Shown here piece after piece: positions 33,311 through 33,870 of a stretch of 33,870 bases of DNA. The position numbers and the translations under genes were made by a program. The stretch comes from an uncultured Collinsella sp. Lineage in GTDB: Bacteria > Actinomycetota > Coriobacteriia > Coriobacteriales > Coriobacteriaceae. The DNA is taken from contig CABUQK010000005.1 of the NCBI GenBank assembly GCA_902493615.1, forward strand, positions 1-33,870, written 5' to 3'. Position 1 is the stretch's first letter. Each line of letters opens with the position of its first letter. The notes under the pieces were generated by a model. The model was not told the origin of the DNA and ran no database searches. It saw only the letters and a list, made by a program, of their open reading frames with translations.

Positions 33311-33320
33311 ATTATATAAT
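33311..33320. promoter_or_regulatory. Self-complementary -10 region shared by divergent genes
   Basis: ATTATATAAT contains TATAAT on both strands, in the 74-base gap between the HAD phosphatase and the methyltransferase. No good -35 is seen for either direction. Confidence 0.45.
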
Positions 33321-33346
33321 GGAGCGACGCAACCAGAGAGGTCACC

Positions 33347-33870
33347 CATGGAATTTTACGCAAGCTGCCCCGAAGGCTTTGAGTCCGCACTCGCCGATGA
33401 GCTTAAACGCCTCGGGCTTTCGCATGTTCGCCGGCTGAAGGGCCGCGCCACGTTTGAGGGCGAGCTCGAAGAAGGCTACCGCGCCTGTCTGTGGTCGCGC
33501 CTAGCGAGCCGCGTGTTTGCGGTGCTCGGGCGCTTTGAGGCGCAGGATGCCGACGAGCTGTACGATAGCGTTTACGACATCGCCTGGGAGAACATCGTCC
33601 GCCCCGGCGCCACCATTGCCATCACCGCCCGCGGCGTGACCGAGCAGCTGCGCAACACGCGCTTCTCGGCCCTGCGCGCCAAGGACGCGCTGTGCGACCG
33701 TCTGGCCGAGACCACGGGCCGTCGCGCCGACGTTGATGCCGCCGATCCCGACGTTCATCTGCTGCTTTCGCTGCGTCAGCGCCGCGCGAGCATCAGCCTG
33801 GACCTTTCGGGCGACCCGCTGTTCAAACGCCTGCCGCCCGCAGCGGCCCGCGCCGGCGAGGGCGCGCACG
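33347..33870 (+). CDS. rlmL: RlmL-like 23S rRNA methyltransferase, N-terminal part (runs off the window)
   Basis: The first 174 codons of a THUMP-domain RNA methyltransferase. It begins MEFYASCPEGFESALADELKRLG, the usual RlmL/YcbY-type opening, and RPGATIAITARGVTEQLRNTRFSALRAKDALCDRL and DADPDVHLLLSLRQRRASISLDLSGDPLFKR-like text match the THUMP region and the start of the catalytic part. The ATG at 33347 follows AGAGAGG. The SAM-binding motifs lie outside the window. RlmL modifies a guanine of 23S rRNA in E. coli; whether this is RlmL proper or a sister enzyme cannot be settled from the N-terminus. Confidence 0.8.

Noticed and set aside
1..33870. tRNA, rRNA, transposase or phage genes
   Set aside because: Searched by eye for cloverleaf ends, rRNA signatures, DDE or HUH transposase motifs and integrases; none seen.

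Overview
The window is high-GC bacterial DNA with short intergenic gaps, strong AGGAGG/GAAAGGA-type ribosome binding sites and some GTG/TTG starts. Gene content (fibro-slime/Cna_B surface protein, OFA-type MFS, heterodimeric ABC exporter, PTS with FSA-type transaldolases) and the abundance of dispersed palindromes suggest a gut Coriobacteriia actinobacterium, most likely Collinsella or a close relative. This assignment is an inference from gene style; no rRNA or tRNA is present to confirm it.

Layout. 1-5019 (minus): a giant pilin-like surface adhesin, broken by a one-base frameshift near 3974, running off the left edge; its start region carries G9 and G8 homopolymer tracts. 5223-9603 (minus): a polar amino-acid ABC uptake operon (lipoprotein, permease, ATPase) followed by an M20 metallopeptidase with an in-frame TGA at codon 59. 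9864-11703 (minus): aldose epimerase and an acidic single-pass membrane protein of unknown function. 11964-13697 (plus): MFS efflux permease and a low-molecular-weight tyrosine phosphatase. 13801-14947 (minus): pyridoxal kinase overlapped by a small TIGR04076-like protein. 15446-19668 (plus): MarR regulator translationally coupled to a two-subunit ABC exporter, with a clear promoter and palindromic operator. 19881-20759 (minus): LysR regulator, divergent from 20996-24310 (plus): SDR dehydrogenase, MFS transporter and Gfo/Idh/MocA dehydrogenase, which look like one uptake-and-oxidation pathway. 24721-26868 (plus): tex. 27250-31259 (minus): a transaldolase gene, then a separate operon (second transaldolase, EIIA, EIIB, EIIC of an ascorbate-type PTS) divergent from a DeoR regulator (31608-32399, plus). 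32445-33272 (minus): HAD phosphatase. 33347-end (plus): start of an RlmL-like rRNA methyltransferase.

The least ordinary content is in the leaders and the gaps. (1) Three runs of eight or nine G/C lie at gene starts; the G9 run sits between a strong RBS/ATG and the adhesin signal peptide and is in frame only at its present length (or +/-3), the arrangement expected of a slipped-strand ON/OFF switch. (2) A bulged-hairpin element occurs three times (9700, 15097, 19688), with compensatory changes in its stems, which points to selection on a folded DNA or RNA. (3) Two long fold-back elements flank tex; one of them (24454-24668) looks like a filled version of a site that is empty at 19829-19880. 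(4) Palindromes built on GACAAAGGG recur at three places. No transposase, CRISPR array, tRNA or rRNA was found.
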